The notes below the pieces were generated by a model. It saw only the letters and a program-made list of their open reading frames with translations, did no database searches and was not told the DNA's origin. The position numbers and the translations under genes are program-made. Below, piece after piece: positions 53,515 to 62,915 of a stretch of 64,000 nucleotides of DNA. Each line of letters begins with the position of its first letter. The first letter of the stretch is position 1. Origin of the DNA: Companilactobacillus kimchii DSM 13961 = JCM 10707 (GTDB taxonomy: Bacteria > Bacillota > Bacilli > Lactobacillales > Lactobacillaceae); NCBI RefSeq assembly GCF_001435445.1, contig NZ_AZDH01000004.1, positions 1-64,000 of the forward strand, read 5' to 3'.

Positions 53515-54681
53515 ATGGGAAAATTTGCTTTATTGATTGTATTATTTGCGGCTTTGATCACGCCACTTATTACGGCTAGGTTCCATTTGCAACGGATGCC
53601 TACGGCTATTTCGGAAATTATTATGGGGATTATTATTGGAAAAACTGGTCTCAATATCGTTCATCCAGATGTTAGTGTTCAATATATTGCTAATTTGGGT
53701 GTAATCATGTTGATCTTTTTAGGTGGGATGGAGATTGATTTTTCTCTATTGGAGCCTAAGAAGGATAAGTCAGTTTATTCACCTTTGGGGAATTCTTTTG
53801 CTGGATTCATATCGATCTTTATTATGTCAATGATCTTGAGTGGTATTTTATATGTTACTGGAATTTTTAGTGAATTTATCTTAGCAGTTATTCTGTTCAG
53901 TACGATTGCTTTAGGTGTCATTATTTCACTTTTAAAAGAAGCTGGATTGTTGAATACTAACTATGGTCAGACCATTCTTTTAACATCGGCTTTTGGAGAA
54001 TTCATTCCGTTGGTAGCTTTGACGATTTACTCAGCTGTTAAGCAACAACACTACATTTCAGTGTTGGGATTGCCGGTTATCTTTATTATTGCAATTGTTC
54101 TATTGCATCGTTTCAATCGAATTTACGTCTTCTTCGATAAAATTGATAAGTCGACGACACAATTGGATATTCGTTTAGCCTTCTTCTTGATTTTTACTCT
54201 AGTTACTTTTGCTGAACAAATCGGTGCGGAAAGTATCTTGGGTTCTTTCTTAGCCGGTGCTGTAATGAAGCTGCTGAAACCTAAACCTGATACTGAAGAG
54301 AAGTTGAGTTCAATGGGATATGGTTTCTTTATTCCAGTTTTCTTCATTACTACAGGGGTAAATCTAAATTTGAGAACACTATTTACTAACAAGCAGGCAC
54401 TATTATTGATTCCAGTATTTTTAGTAGCATTCATCGTATCAAAGGCAATTGTCTACTTTGTCTTTCGTAATCGCTTTGGCAAACGTTATGCCAGTGCCGC
54501 TGCGATTGTTACGTCTACAACGATCACTTTAGTTTTGCCTATTCTACAAGTTGGACGTAATTTGAAATTGATTACTACCGCTCAGTCAGGAGCAATCACG
54601 TTGGCGGCCATTATTACTTGTTTGGTCTGTCCAATCGTCTTCAATAAGATTCTTAGTTCAGAAGACGAATCTATAGAGTAA
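53515..54681 (+). CDS. CPA2-family cation:proton antiporter
   Basis: The 388-residue protein has about 12 helices and the CPA2/KefB-type pattern: TARFHLQRMPTAISEIIMGIIIGKTGL at the start, GVIMLIFLGGMEIDFSLL, and LGSFLAGAVMKLLKP and GYGFFIPVFFITTGVNLNL in the second half. It exchanges Na+ or K+ for protons. No cytoplasmic TrkA domain is present. Its ribosome site can be masked by the structured leader. The next gene, 13 bases on, encodes a TMEM175-type channel, so the operon is for cation or pH homeostasis. Confidence 0.93.
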   Translation: MGKFALLIVLFAALITPLITARFHLQRMPTAISEIIMGIIIGKTGLNIVHPDVSVQYIANLGVIMLIFLGGMEIDFSLLEPKKDKSVYSPLGNSFAGFISIFIMSMILSGILYVTGIFSEFILAVILFSTIALGVIISLLKEAGLLNTNYGQTILLTSAFGEFIPLVALTIYSAVKQQHYISVLGLPVIFIIAIVLLHRFNRIYVFFDKIDKSTTQLDIRLAFFLIFTLVTFAEQIGAESILGSFLAGAVMKLLKPKPDTEEKLSSMGYGFFIPVFFITTGVNLNLRTLFTNKQALLLIPVFLVAFIVSKAIVYFVFRNRFGKRYASAAAIVTSTTITLVLPILQVGRNLKLITTAQSGAITLAAIITCLVCPIVFNKILSSEDESIE

Positions 54682-54694
54682 GAGGGAATTTCTA

Positions 54695-55309
54695 GTGACT
54701 AAAGATAGATTATTAGCATTTAGCGATGGCGTCTTTGCCATTTTGATTACTATTTTAGTTTTGGAATTTACAGTTCCAAGTTTTAAATCTGGTCACTTAT
54801 TGGTGGCTATGTTTCATCAATGGCCGATTCTGATAGCCTATGTGGTTTCATATTTTTATGTCGGTACATTGTGGTTATTTCATCACGATTATTTCAATGC
54901 ACTCAAAGCCATCAATCGTAATTTGAATTTGATCAATCTTTTAATGCTGTTTACAATTACTCTGATTAATTATCCAATGGCATTAGTAGCTGACACATTA
55001 AGCCGAGGAAATTTGAACGACATCAGAGTGGCTTTTATTACTTATGACTTAGTGGCGCTGATTATTTCGTTTATGTTTTATATTTTGTACTCATATATTG
55101 GCAAACATCATGAACTCAAGTCGAATCGAATGGAGAACAGTGCTTTTGCTAAGAATAAATATGATCCTTTAGTCAGCGTTAGTCTTTACATCCTAGCCAT
55201 TATCAGTTCATTGTTTTCCGTTCCATTAGGGGCATTTTTCTTGTTGGCAGGAATTGGATTTCACTTTATAGCCTATCTACGATTAAGTAATGTCTTAGGG
55301 CATAGATAA
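54695..55309 (+). CDS. TMEM175-family (DUF1211) potassium channel-like protein
   Basis: The 204-residue protein starts at a GTG after AGAGGGAA. The first helix carries the family signature RLLAFSDGVFAILITILVLEF (the F-S-D motif lining the pore in TMEM175 channels), and six helices are predicted. Bacterial TMEM175 proteins are weakly K+-selective channels. It follows the antiporter gene closely and probably works with it in cation balance. The C-terminal part ends in a basic R-L-S-N-V-L-G-H-R tail. Confidence 0.92.
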   Translation: MTKDRLLAFSDGVFAILITILVLEFTVPSFKSGHLLVAMFHQWPILIAYVVSYFYVGTLWLFHHDYFNALKAINRNLNLINLLMLFTITLINYPMALVADTLSRGNLNDIRVAFITYDLVALIISFMFYILYSYIGKHHELKSNRMENSAFAKNKYDPLVSVSLYILAIISSLFSVPLGAFFLLAGIGFHFIAYLRLSNVLGHR

Positions 55310-55353
55310 GTTTAGAATCCTTCTTCATAATCAGATAGAAGTTTTAAATTAAG

Positions 55354-55415
55354 AGGACAGTTTTCATCAGGTGTTCAAGGTGTACTTGAACTTCTTGGTA
55401 GGGACTGTTCTTATT
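55354..55415 (+). terminator. Probable terminator after the channel gene
   Basis: AGGACAGT / ACTGTTCT encloses an inner stem GTTCAA / TTGAAC. The following CTTATTTATTA is a weak T-run. The rest of 55416-55641 is AT-rich with no gene seen; it must hold the lactate oxidase promoter. Confidence 0.45.
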
Positions 55416-55641
55416 TATTATCTGGGACAATTGGACTTGTTGTGGAAAGCAACGTTCAACACTAATTCTAATCAAATTACACACTATTTTTTATAATATT
55501 TTAGTCACTAATATTAAATAAATTATTTCATTAATATTAAAAGAAAAATTGATATTTTCGGAACAAATTCCAGCAAAATTTACAAATGTAGGTTAAACTG
55601 ATCCTGTTGAACAAATACAAGTAAAAAGGATGGGATTTTTA

Positions 55642-56742
55642 ATGAAGAAGAAGTATGAAGCAAGTACTGCTGAGAATCATGTAGATATTCTAAATATTGC
55701 TGGTCTAGAAGCTCGTGTGAAGGATCATATGAGTAATGAAAAAGGTGCCTTTGGTTATATCAGTGGTGGTTCTGAAGACGAGTGGACTAAGAAGCAAAAT
55801 ACTGAATCCTTTAATAAGAGAAAGATTGAACCACGTGTACTCCAAGGTATCGATCATGCAGATCTAAGTACTAAATTATGGGATATTGATTTGAAGACCC
55901 CTATTATTCAAGCACCTTCAGCTGCTCAAGGTTTAGCACACGCTAAAGGTGAAACTGATACAGCTAAAGGTGTAGCTGCCGCTGGTTCTATCTTCTCAAT
56001 CAGCACTTATGCAAGTACTTCAATTGAGGATGCCGCAGCTGCTGCTCCTGATGCTCCACAGTTTTTCCAATTATATATGAGTAAAGATGATAACTTTAAT
56101 GAATTTCTAATCAAAAAAGCCGTTGCCGCCGGTGCTAAGGCAATTGTCTTAACTGTTGATTCCACTTTAGGTGGTTATCGTGAAGCTGATGTTGCTAACA
56201 AGTTCCAATTTCCACTTCCAATGCCTAACTTGGCTGGATATTCAGCTGGTGATGGTGAAGGAAAGGGTATCTCTGAAATTTATGCTTCAGCTAAACAAGG
56301 AATCGTACCTACAGATATTCAAAAGATCAAGAATATGTCTGGCTTACCAGTTATCGTTAAGGGTATCCAATCACCGGACGACGCTGAATTGGCTATCGAG
56401 TTTGGTGCTGATGGTATTTGGGTATCTAACCATGGTGGCCGTCAACTAGATGGTGGTCCAGCCTCATTTGAAGTTTTGCCAGACATTGCTGATGCAGTTG
56501 ATCAACGTGTACCAGTTATCTTTGATAGTGGTGTTCGTCGTGGTGAACATGTCTTCAAGGCCTTGGCTAGTGGTGCTGACTTAGTTGCTATCGGTCGTCC
56601 AATTATTTATGGATTGAACCTCGGTGGTGCTCAAGGTGTAACAGATGTAATTGAGCATTTGAATATGGAATTGTCCATTACTATGCAATTGGCTGGTACA
56701 AAGACAATCAATGATGTTAAAAACACTGAATTACTTTGGTAA
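55642..56742 (+). CDS. lctO: L-lactate oxidase / FMN-dependent alpha-hydroxy acid oxidase
   Basis: I prefer the ATG at 55642 (AAAGGATGG upstream), 366 residues, over the ATG four codons earlier inside that site. FMN-barrel motifs: GGSEDEWTKKQNTESFNKRKIEPRVL, SISTYASTSIEDAAAAAP, FFQLYMSKD, IVLTVDSTLGGYREAD, VKGIQSPDDAELAIEFGADGIWVSNHGGRQLDGGPASFE (catalytic histidine in SNHGGRQLD) and DSGVRRGEHVFKALASGADLVAIGRP. Lactobacillales enzymes of this length are lactate oxidases making pyruvate and H2O2. Single gene with a terminator after it. Confidence 0.9.
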   Translation: MKKKYEASTAENHVDILNIAGLEARVKDHMSNEKGAFGYISGGSEDEWTKKQNTESFNKRKIEPRVLQGIDHADLSTKLWDIDLKTPIIQAPSAAQGLAHAKGETDTAKGVAAAGSIFSISTYASTSIEDAAAAAPDAPQFFQLYMSKDDNFNEFLIKKAVAAGAKAIVLTVDSTLGGYREADVANKFQFPLPMPNLAGYSAGDGEGKGISEIYASAKQGIVPTDIQKIKNMSGLPVIVKGIQSPDDAELAIEFGADGIWVSNHGGRQLDGGPASFEVLPDIADAVDQRVPVIFDSGVRRGEHVFKALASGADLVAIGRPIIYGLNLGGAQGVTDVIEHLNMELSITMQLAGTKTINDVKNTELLW

Positions 56743-56761
56743 TAATAGTTTAATTTGATTT

Positions 56762-56808
56762 TAAATAGCGGTATTCTTATTTAATTATGAGAATATCGCT
56801 ATTTTTTG
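56762..56808 (+). terminator. Terminator of the lactate oxidase gene
   Basis: Stem AAATAGCG...TATTCT / AGAATA...CGCTATTT with a T-run. Confidence 0.88.
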
Positions 56809-56830
56809 TAATAAAATTAAAAAAATAGTC

Positions 56831-56844
56831 AGAAAACGTTTTCT
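56831..56844. promoter_or_regulatory. cre-like palindrome upstream of the ABC exporter operon
   Basis: AGAAAACGTTTTCT is a perfect palindrome and fits the cre core in 13 of 14 positions. It lies about 70 bases before the first exporter gene, suggesting catabolite control of that operon. Confidence 0.5.
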
Positions 56845-56915
56845 AAGTTGCCTTAAAGTTAACTTTAGGGTGTAAGGTATTAATAATGTATTTTTTAGAT
56901 TGTAGGTGAGATAAC

Positions 56916-58679
56916 ATGGGGATTTTTTCACGATTAAAATGGTTTTTCAAAAGCCAATGGAAACAATATTTAATCGGAGTTATAGCTTTAATAATTGTCG
57001 CAATTGTAAATGTTATTCCTCCCAAAATTATCGGGAATGTCGTTGATGCTGTTAGTAAACGTAACGTCACGGGTAATTTCCTATTAGTAAGTATGTTGAT
57101 CTTTTTAGGGACAGCGATTGCACAATATCTTTTAAGATTTTTATGGCGAAAAATGATATTTGGTAGTTCGTTCGTTTTAGAGAGGGATCTTAGAAGTAGA
57201 CTCTATCGACAATTTATGAAGATGGATGCCACTTTTTATAAAAAATGGCGTACTGGTGATTTAATGGCACACGCTACCAATGATATTGATGCGGTGCGTG
57301 ATGTTGCGGGGCCAGGTATTTTAACTTTAGCTGACTCCATAATTACCGGAACTTCTACTATTCTGGCCATGGGATTATTTATTGGCTGGAAATTAACGGT
57401 TCTGGCGGTATTGCCACTTATTCTTTTAGGATTCATGGCTAATATTTTAGGGGGTAAAGTTCATGATGCCTTTTCCAAATCACAAGCGGAGTTCTCTAGT
57501 ATCAATAATAAAACACAAGAAAGTATTGTCGGTATTAAAGTTTTAAAGGCTCTTGGTCAGGAACGTGAAGATGAGGCTGATTTCAACAATTATGTTGATG
57601 ATAATATCAGGGCCAATCGGCGCTCCTATCGTTTGGATGCTCTATTTGATCCATTGACGACATTGATCATGGGTATCTCATATGTAATTACAATTATTTT
57701 CGGTGGTTTGTCAGTATTGAACAAGCAGATCACAATTGGTCAGTTAGTTTCGTTCATTACATATATGACTCAGTTAACATGGCCAATGTACGCTGTTGGT
57801 AGTTTGTTCAATGTCTTGGAACGTGGTTCAGCTAGTTATGATCGTATTAGTGACTTATTGGGTGAAAAGTCTTCGTTGATTCGTCCTAAACATGCAATTG
57901 AAACAATTACAGATTGTAATTTGAGTTTTAATGTTCATTCATTCCATTATCCAGACGATGATAGTGCTACAGCTTTACACGATGTTCATTTTGAATTAAA
58001 AGAAGGCCAAACGTTGGGTATTGTAGGTCCAACTGGTGGTGGTAAATCAACCATTATCAGTCTTTTGATGCGTGACTTTGATCATTATGATGGCTCAATC
58101 AAGATGGGTGAAAATGATATTCGTAAGTATGATATCGATAATTATTTAAACACGATTGGTTATGTACCACAGACTAATTTCTTATTCTCAACTGATATTA
58201 GAGATAATGTTCGTTTTGCCAATATGGAAGCTAATCAGGCACAAGTTGAAGATGCTAGTCGAGTAGCTGATCTTGATGCTGATATCGAAAAGATGCCCAA
58301 TGGCTACGATACAGAGGTCGGTGAATTAGGAGTGTCATTGTCTGGCGGACAGAAGCAACGTTTAGCAATTGCTAGAGCTATTTTGAGTGATCCTAAATTG
58401 TTGATTCTGGATGATTCTTTGTCTGCAGTCGATTTTAAAACTGAACGTAATATTGAACAAAGAATTGCTCATAATCGTAAGAATGCGACAACTATTATTG
58501 CCGCCAGTCGTTTAAGTTCTGTTGAGGCAGCTGACCAGATATTGGTTATGGATCACGGAACTATTCTTGAAAAAGGTACTCATCAAGAGTTATTGGCTCA
58601 AAAGGGTTGGTATTATGATACCTTCCACTTGCAAGAAAAGACAGCCGAGTTAGAGGGGAGGCTGAATGATGAAAAATAA
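56916..58679 (+). CDS. ABC exporter half-transporter with degenerate ATP site (LmrC/BmrC-like)
   Basis: The 587-residue protein has six membrane helices (about 1-310) and a nucleotide-binding domain with Walker A GPTGGGKST, signature LSGGQKQRLAIAR and Walker B LLILDDSLSAVD. The residue after Walker B is Asp instead of the catalytic Glu, and the switch histidine is Ser (AASRLSSV), so this site is probably non-hydrolysing. That is the known asymmetry of heterodimeric multidrug exporters such as LmrCD and BmrCD. The partner gene overlaps it by 11 bases. Confidence 0.93.
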   Translation: MGIFSRLKWFFKSQWKQYLIGVIALIIVAIVNVIPPKIIGNVVDAVSKRNVTGNFLLVSMLIFLGTAIAQYLLRFLWRKMIFGSSFVLERDLRSRLYRQFMKMDATFYKKWRTGDLMAHATNDIDAVRDVAGPGILTLADSIITGTSTILAMGLFIGWKLTVLAVLPLILLGFMANILGGKVHDAFSKSQAEFSSINNKTQESIVGIKVLKALGQEREDEADFNNYVDDNIRANRRSYRLDALFDPLTTLIMGISYVITIIFGGLSVLNKQITIGQLVSFITYMTQLTWPMYAVGSLFNVLERGSASYDRISDLLGEKSSLIRPKHAIETITDCNLSFNVHSFHYPDDDSATALHDVHFELKEGQTLGIVGPTGGGKSTIISLLMRDFDHYDGSIKMGENDIRKYDIDNYLNTIGYVPQTNFLFSTDIRDNVRFANMEANQAQVEDASRVADLDADIEKMPNGYDTEVGELGVSLSGGQKQRLAIARAILSDPKLLILDDSLSAVDFKTERNIEQRIAHNRKNATTIIAASRLSSVEAADQILVMDHGTILEKGTHQELLAQKGWYYDTFHLQEKTAELEGRLNDEK

Positions 58680-60465
58680 TGAACAAGAGAATATCTTAAA
58701 GACTGTGCAATCATTGTCGCACAAAGATCGAAATAAGATTCTGAAGTGGCTTTTTCAATTTGCCTGGGAATTTAAAATGCAGTTTGGAATTGCTATTGGT
58801 TTTGCTATCGTTTTGAGTGTCATTAATATTATGCTACCTAGAATGTTGCAGTACTATATGGATCATTATTTGACTAACCAGAGTACTGGTGTGCAATTGA
58901 TTATTGGTTTTGCAATTCTGTATGCAATTGGAACTATTATTCAGGCTATTGTGCAATTCATTCAGAATTTCTTCTTCTCAATGGGCGCTGAACGAACTTT
59001 GGAGAGAATTAGAAGCCAATTATTTCATAAGTTACATACTTTAGGCCTGAAGTATTTCGATGTTACGCCGGCCGGTTCAATCGTGTCACGTGTAACTAAT
59101 GATACTAAAACTTTATACAACTTTTGGACTTTGTTTTTGATGATCATCATTGCGTTATTCTCAATGATATCCTCATTTATCGCTATGGCATCAGTTAGTG
59201 TACCTTTGGCCATTTTTACGGCTCTGTTCGTAGTACTTTTGTATTTGGTCGTTTGGGTTTATCAACATATTAGTTCGAAAATTTATCAACGTTTACGTGA
59301 GTATTTGAGCCAAATCAATACTAAACTGAATGAATCTTTAATGGGTATCAGTGTTATCCAACAATTTGGTCAACAGGGACGTAAAACAGCTGAATTCGAA
59401 AATAAGAATAATGCCTATTATCAAATGCGTTCGCAAATGATTAATGTTAATTCATTTTTGCTGAATCCAATGATTAATTTGATGTTTACTTTGGCTGAAT
59501 TAGTTGCGTTATTAGGCTTTGGAATGAAGAGTATGAATAGTTTGGTAGCAGCGGGTGTGATTTATGCCTTCTTGTCATACCAACAAAACTTCTTTAATCC
59601 GTTGTCTAATGTAATGAACTATATGTCCTTCTTCCAAGATGGTTTGGTTGCTGGTTATCGAATTATGCGAATGTTTAACAACGATTCTTATGCACCTAAG
59701 CAGAACGAGGACAGTAAGAAAAAAATTGTTGAAGGTAAAATTGAGTTCCGTCACGTTACTTTCGGTTATAATCCTGATGAACCCATTTTGAAGGATATTT
59801 CGTTTACTGTTGAACCGGGTGAGAATATTGCCTTTGTTGGTCACACTGGTAGTGGAAAGAGTTCAATCATCAATATCATGTTACGTTTCTATGAGTTTGG
59901 TGAAGGACAAATTTTAATTGACGATCATGACATTCGTGATTATTCTACTCAGGAATTACGTCGTCAATTAGGTTTAGTCATTCAGGAACCGTATTTGTTC
60001 TATGGTGATATTGCTAAAAACATCCGAATGTTCGATGACAAAATTACTGATGAACAAGTTGAACAAGCAGCTAAATTTGTTGATGCGGATGAGTTTATTG
60101 AGAAATTACCTGAAAAATACCATGCTCCAGTAACTGAACGTGGTGGAAGTTTCTCGACAGGTCAGCGACAATTAATCTCTTTTGCAAGAACAATTGTTAG
60201 AAATCCCAAAGTCTTAATTTTGGATGAAGCAACTGCTAATATCGATCCACAGACCGAACAGAGTATCACGAAGAGCTTGAAAAAAATGCGTGATGATCGG
60301 ACGACTATTTCAATTGCACATAGATTATCGACGGTTCAAGATGCTGATCAGATACTGGTTTTGAGTGCAGGTAGAATTGTTGAACGTGGCACTCATGAAG
60401 AACTATTAGCTTTAGGTGGCAAGTATGCCGAACTGTATGCTCTACAGTCAGTAGAAAATAATTAG
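58669..60465 (+). CDS. ABC exporter half-transporter, catalytic partner (LmrD/BmrD-like)
   Basis: I choose the ATG at 58669 after GAGGGGAGG, 598 residues; it overlaps the preceding gene. It has six membrane helices (about 30-330) and an intact catalytic set in the nucleotide-binding domain: Walker A GHTGSGKSS, Walker B VLILDEATANID with the glutamate, and switch histidine in IAHRLSTV. The signature reads GGSFSTGQRQL, slightly off LSGGQ as usual for this partner. Together the two form a heterodimeric multidrug or lipid exporter. Confidence 0.93.
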   Translation: MKNNEQENILKTVQSLSHKDRNKILKWLFQFAWEFKMQFGIAIGFAIVLSVINIMLPRMLQYYMDHYLTNQSTGVQLIIGFAILYAIGTIIQAIVQFIQNFFFSMGAERTLERIRSQLFHKLHTLGLKYFDVTPAGSIVSRVTNDTKTLYNFWTLFLMIIIALFSMISSFIAMASVSVPLAIFTALFVVLLYLVVWVYQHISSKIYQRLREYLSQINTKLNESLMGISVIQQFGQQGRKTAEFENKNNAYYQMRSQMINVNSFLLNPMINLMFTLAELVALLGFGMKSMNSLVAAGVIYAFLSYQQNFFNPLSNVMNYMSFFQDGLVAGYRIMRMFNNDSYAPKQNEDSKKKIVEGKIEFRHVTFGYNPDEPILKDISFTVEPGENIAFVGHTGSGKSSIINIMLRFYEFGEGQILIDDHDIRDYSTQELRRQLGLVIQEPYLFYGDIAKNIRMFDDKITDEQVEQAAKFVDADEFIEKLPEKYHAPVTERGGSFSTGQRQLISFARTIVRNPKVLILDEATANIDPQTEQSITKSLKKMRDDRTTISIAHRLSTVQDADQILVLSAGRIVERGTHEELLALGGKYAELYALQSVENN

Positions 60466-60577
60466 CCATAACAAAAATGTATAGTTAAGTATTTAAAATA
60501 AGTATTTAACATATTAGTACCGATGGATAATAATTATTATCGTTAGAAAAATTTTTACAAAAAGGTTTGGTAATTAA

Positions 60578-61429
60578 ATGAAGAAGCAAATAAATGAAGG
60601 TTATTTTGATGGTGAACGTCCTTTATTCAAAGAACATGATGCTCAAATAACTGATACAACATTTGGTGAAGGTGAATCTCCACTTAAAGAAGCACGTAAT
60701 ATTGATTTAAACGATGTCGTTTTCAAATGGAAATATCCACTTTGGTATGCTAAGCATGTTAAGGTTGATGATTCTATTTTTGAAACAATGTCACGTTCAG
60801 GTATCTGGTATACCGATGATATCGAAATCAACGATTCAGCACTTCAAGCACCCAAGCTTTTCCGTCGTGCATCTGACATTAGATTGAACAATGTTCATTT
60901 TGCTGATGCTGAGGAAACAATGTGGACTTGTAAAGATATTAAGATGAAAGATGTTGAAGTAAACGGCAATTACTTTGGTAAAGACAGTGAAAATATATAT
61001 GCTGAGAATTTAAATGTTGTTGGTAATTATGTTTTCGATGGTGCCAAGAATGTTGAAATTCACAATTCTAGTTTTGTATCAAAAGATGCTTTCTGGAATT
61101 GTGATAATGTTACAATTTATGATTCAAAAATTAGTGGTGAATATTTAGCTTGGAACACTAAGAATATTACTTTGATTAATTGTACAATTGAAAGTGATCA
61201 AGGCCTTTGTTATATCGATGGCTTAAAGATGGTTAACTGTAAATTGCTCAGAACTGATTTGGCCTTTGAATATTGTTCAAACATTGATGCTGAGATTACA
61301 ACTGATGTTATGAGTATTAAGAATCCAATCAGTGGTTCAATTCAAGTTAAATCCGTTGATGAAATTATTTTTGATGATCCTGAAATTGATAAGACTAAGA
61401 CCTCAATCAAAGTAGCTCAAAAAGTTTAA
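60578..61429 (+). CDS. DUF3737 right-handed beta-helix protein
   Basis: The 283-residue protein is made of repeated short strands such as ARNIDLNDVVFKWKYPLWYAKHVKVDDSIF, NVTIYDSKISGEYLAWNTKNITLINCTIES, typical of a parallel beta-helix, and matches the DUF3737 family common in Firmicutes. No signal peptide is seen. Function is unknown; beta-helix folds often bind or modify carbohydrates. It precedes the C-S lyase gene by 14 bases and is probably co-transcribed with it. Confidence 0.88.
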   Translation: MKKQINEGYFDGERPLFKEHDAQITDTTFGEGESPLKEARNIDLNDVVFKWKYPLWYAKHVKVDDSIFETMSRSGIWYTDDIEINDSALQAPKLFRRASDIRLNNVHFADAEETMWTCKDIKMKDVEVNGNYFGKDSENIYAENLNVVGNYVFDGAKNVEIHNSSFVSKDAFWNCDNVTIYDSKISGEYLAWNTKNITLINCTIESDQGLCYIDGLKMVNCKLLRTDLAFEYCSNIDAEITTDVMSIKNPISGSIQVKSVDEIIFDDPEIDKTKTSIKVAQKV

Positions 61430-61442
61430 GGAGAGTGGCCTG

Positions 61443-62609
61443 ATGGATTATGATTTTGAAACATTAAATAAAAAACGTGCTGGAAATTCAGCTAAGTGGG
61501 ATGTCGGACAAAATGAATTGCCTATGACAATTGCCGATATGGATTTCAAGACAGCTCCAGAAATCATTCAAGCTCTGCAAGATAAGATTTCAATGGGATT
61601 ATTTGGTTATGAGGAAATTCCTGATGAATATCGTAAAGCTGTAGCCGATTGGTATGAAACAGAACATCACGTACGTCCACATGAAGACTGGATGGTCTTT
61701 GCTACTGGAGTAGTACCTTCTATTTCTTCGGCAGTGCGTCGATTAACTTCGTTAGGTGATAATGTTTTAGTTCAAGCACCAGTTTACAATGTCTTTTACA
61801 ATTCGATTGTGAATAATGGTCGTCATGTTGTTTCGAATGATTTAGTTTACGATCAAGCAAATCATCAATATTCGATTAATTTTGATGATTTGGAAAAGAA
61901 AATGAGTGATCCGCTGACTAATATGATGATCCTATGCAATCCTCACAATCCAGTAGGAAAGATTTGGACAGTTGATGAATTAACTAAGATCGCAGCCTTA
62001 TCTTTAAAAGATGACGTTAAATTATTCAGTGATGAAATTCATGGGGATGTTACTTTTAACGAAAAAGGCTATAATCCTGTTTTCGGATTAGAAGAAAAAT
62101 ATCTTAAGAATGTTATTGTTGCTGTATCACCAAGTAAGACCTTTAATGTTGCCGCTTTACATGCTTCAACGGTAATTGTGCCAGATGCTAATTTAAGAGC
62201 TCAAGTGAGTCGCAGTTTGAATAGTGAGGAACTAGCAGAACCTAACTTAGTAGCCGTTCCTGGAACAATTGCGGCCTATACAAAGGGTCATGAGTGGTTA
62301 CAACAATTGAAACAAAAAGTTTTGGAAAATAGAAAATTAGTTTTAGATTTCTTAGCTGAGAATGTCCCAGACATCAAATGGGTTCGAGGCGATGCCACAT
62401 ACTTACTTTGGTTCGATGTTTCTAAGATTACAGAAAACGTTGATGAATTGACTGATTTCATTCGTAAAGATACTGGTTTGATCGTTACACCCGGAGATGT
62501 CTATGGTGGAGATGGACAACACTTTATTCGTATGAATATTGCAAGTCCAACAGAAATGATCCAAGATGGTTTGAACCGTCTACAAAAAGGTATAAATGAT
62601 TATAAATAG
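61443..62609 (+). CDS. MalY/PatB-family PLP-dependent C-S lyase
   Basis: The 388-residue protein has the fold-type I aminotransferase pattern of the MalY/PatB group: LPMTIADMDFKTAPEII, ATGVVPSISSAVRRLTSLGDNVLVQAPVYNVFY, ILCNPHNPVGKIWT, SDEIHGDVTF, the PLP lysine in SPSKTFNVAALHAS and FIRMNIASP near the end. It cleaves cystathionine or cysteine conjugates to ammonia, pyruvate and a thiol. AAGGAGAGTGG before the ATG; linked to DUF3737. Substrate choice remains open. Confidence 0.93.
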   Translation: MDYDFETLNKKRAGNSAKWDVGQNELPMTIADMDFKTAPEIIQALQDKISMGLFGYEEIPDEYRKAVADWYETEHHVRPHEDWMVFATGVVPSISSAVRRLTSLGDNVLVQAPVYNVFYNSIVNNGRHVVSNDLVYDQANHQYSINFDDLEKKMSDPLTNMMILCNPHNPVGKIWTVDELTKIAALSLKDDVKLFSDEIHGDVTFNEKGYNPVFGLEEKYLKNVIVAVSPSKTFNVAALHASTVIVPDANLRAQVSRSLNSEELAEPNLVAVPGTIAAYTKGHEWLQQLKQKVLENRKLVLDFLAENVPDIKWVRGDATYLLWFDVSKITENVDELTDFIRKDTGLIVTPGDVYGGDGQHFIRMNIASPTEMIQDGLNRLQKGINDYK

Positions 62610-62670
62610 AAAATGAGAAAGGTTTTAACCGAGTTCTATTTATTATCTTTTTTCTAAATATTTAAAATGG

Positions 62671-62724
62671 CAGCATCTATTTGAAAACGTATAAATACGT
62701 TTATCTTAAATAGGTGCTGTTTTT
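62671..62724 (+). terminator. Terminator of the DUF3737/C-S lyase operon
   Basis: Outer stem CAGCATCTATTT / AAATAGGTGCTG with an inner stem AAACGTA / TACGTTT and five T. Confidence 0.9.
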
Positions 62725-62840
62725 GATTTCTGAATTATTTGAAATAAATAATATAGGACGACGGAATCTTACACTAAGTATAATCGTGAAATAATCAAGT
62801 TATGGTTATAACCACATAATTAAATGGTACGTTCCAATCG

Positions 62841-62869
62841 TTGACAACGGTTACAAAATATAATATATT
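62841..62869 (+). promoter_or_regulatory. Promoter of the acetate kinase gene
   Basis: Perfect TTGACA (62841-62846), 17-base spacer, TATATT (62864-62869). It predicts a start near 62876 and a leader of about 40 nt. Confidence 0.7.
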
Positions 62870-62915
62870 AATTGGTGAATAAGTATAATATTTTAGTAAT
62901 TGGTTGGTGATATAA

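Noticed and set aside
55416-55641. T-box or riboswitch before lactate oxidase
   Set aside because: No T-box core, no known riboswitch motif and no stable structure found; only an upstream terminator-like hairpin.
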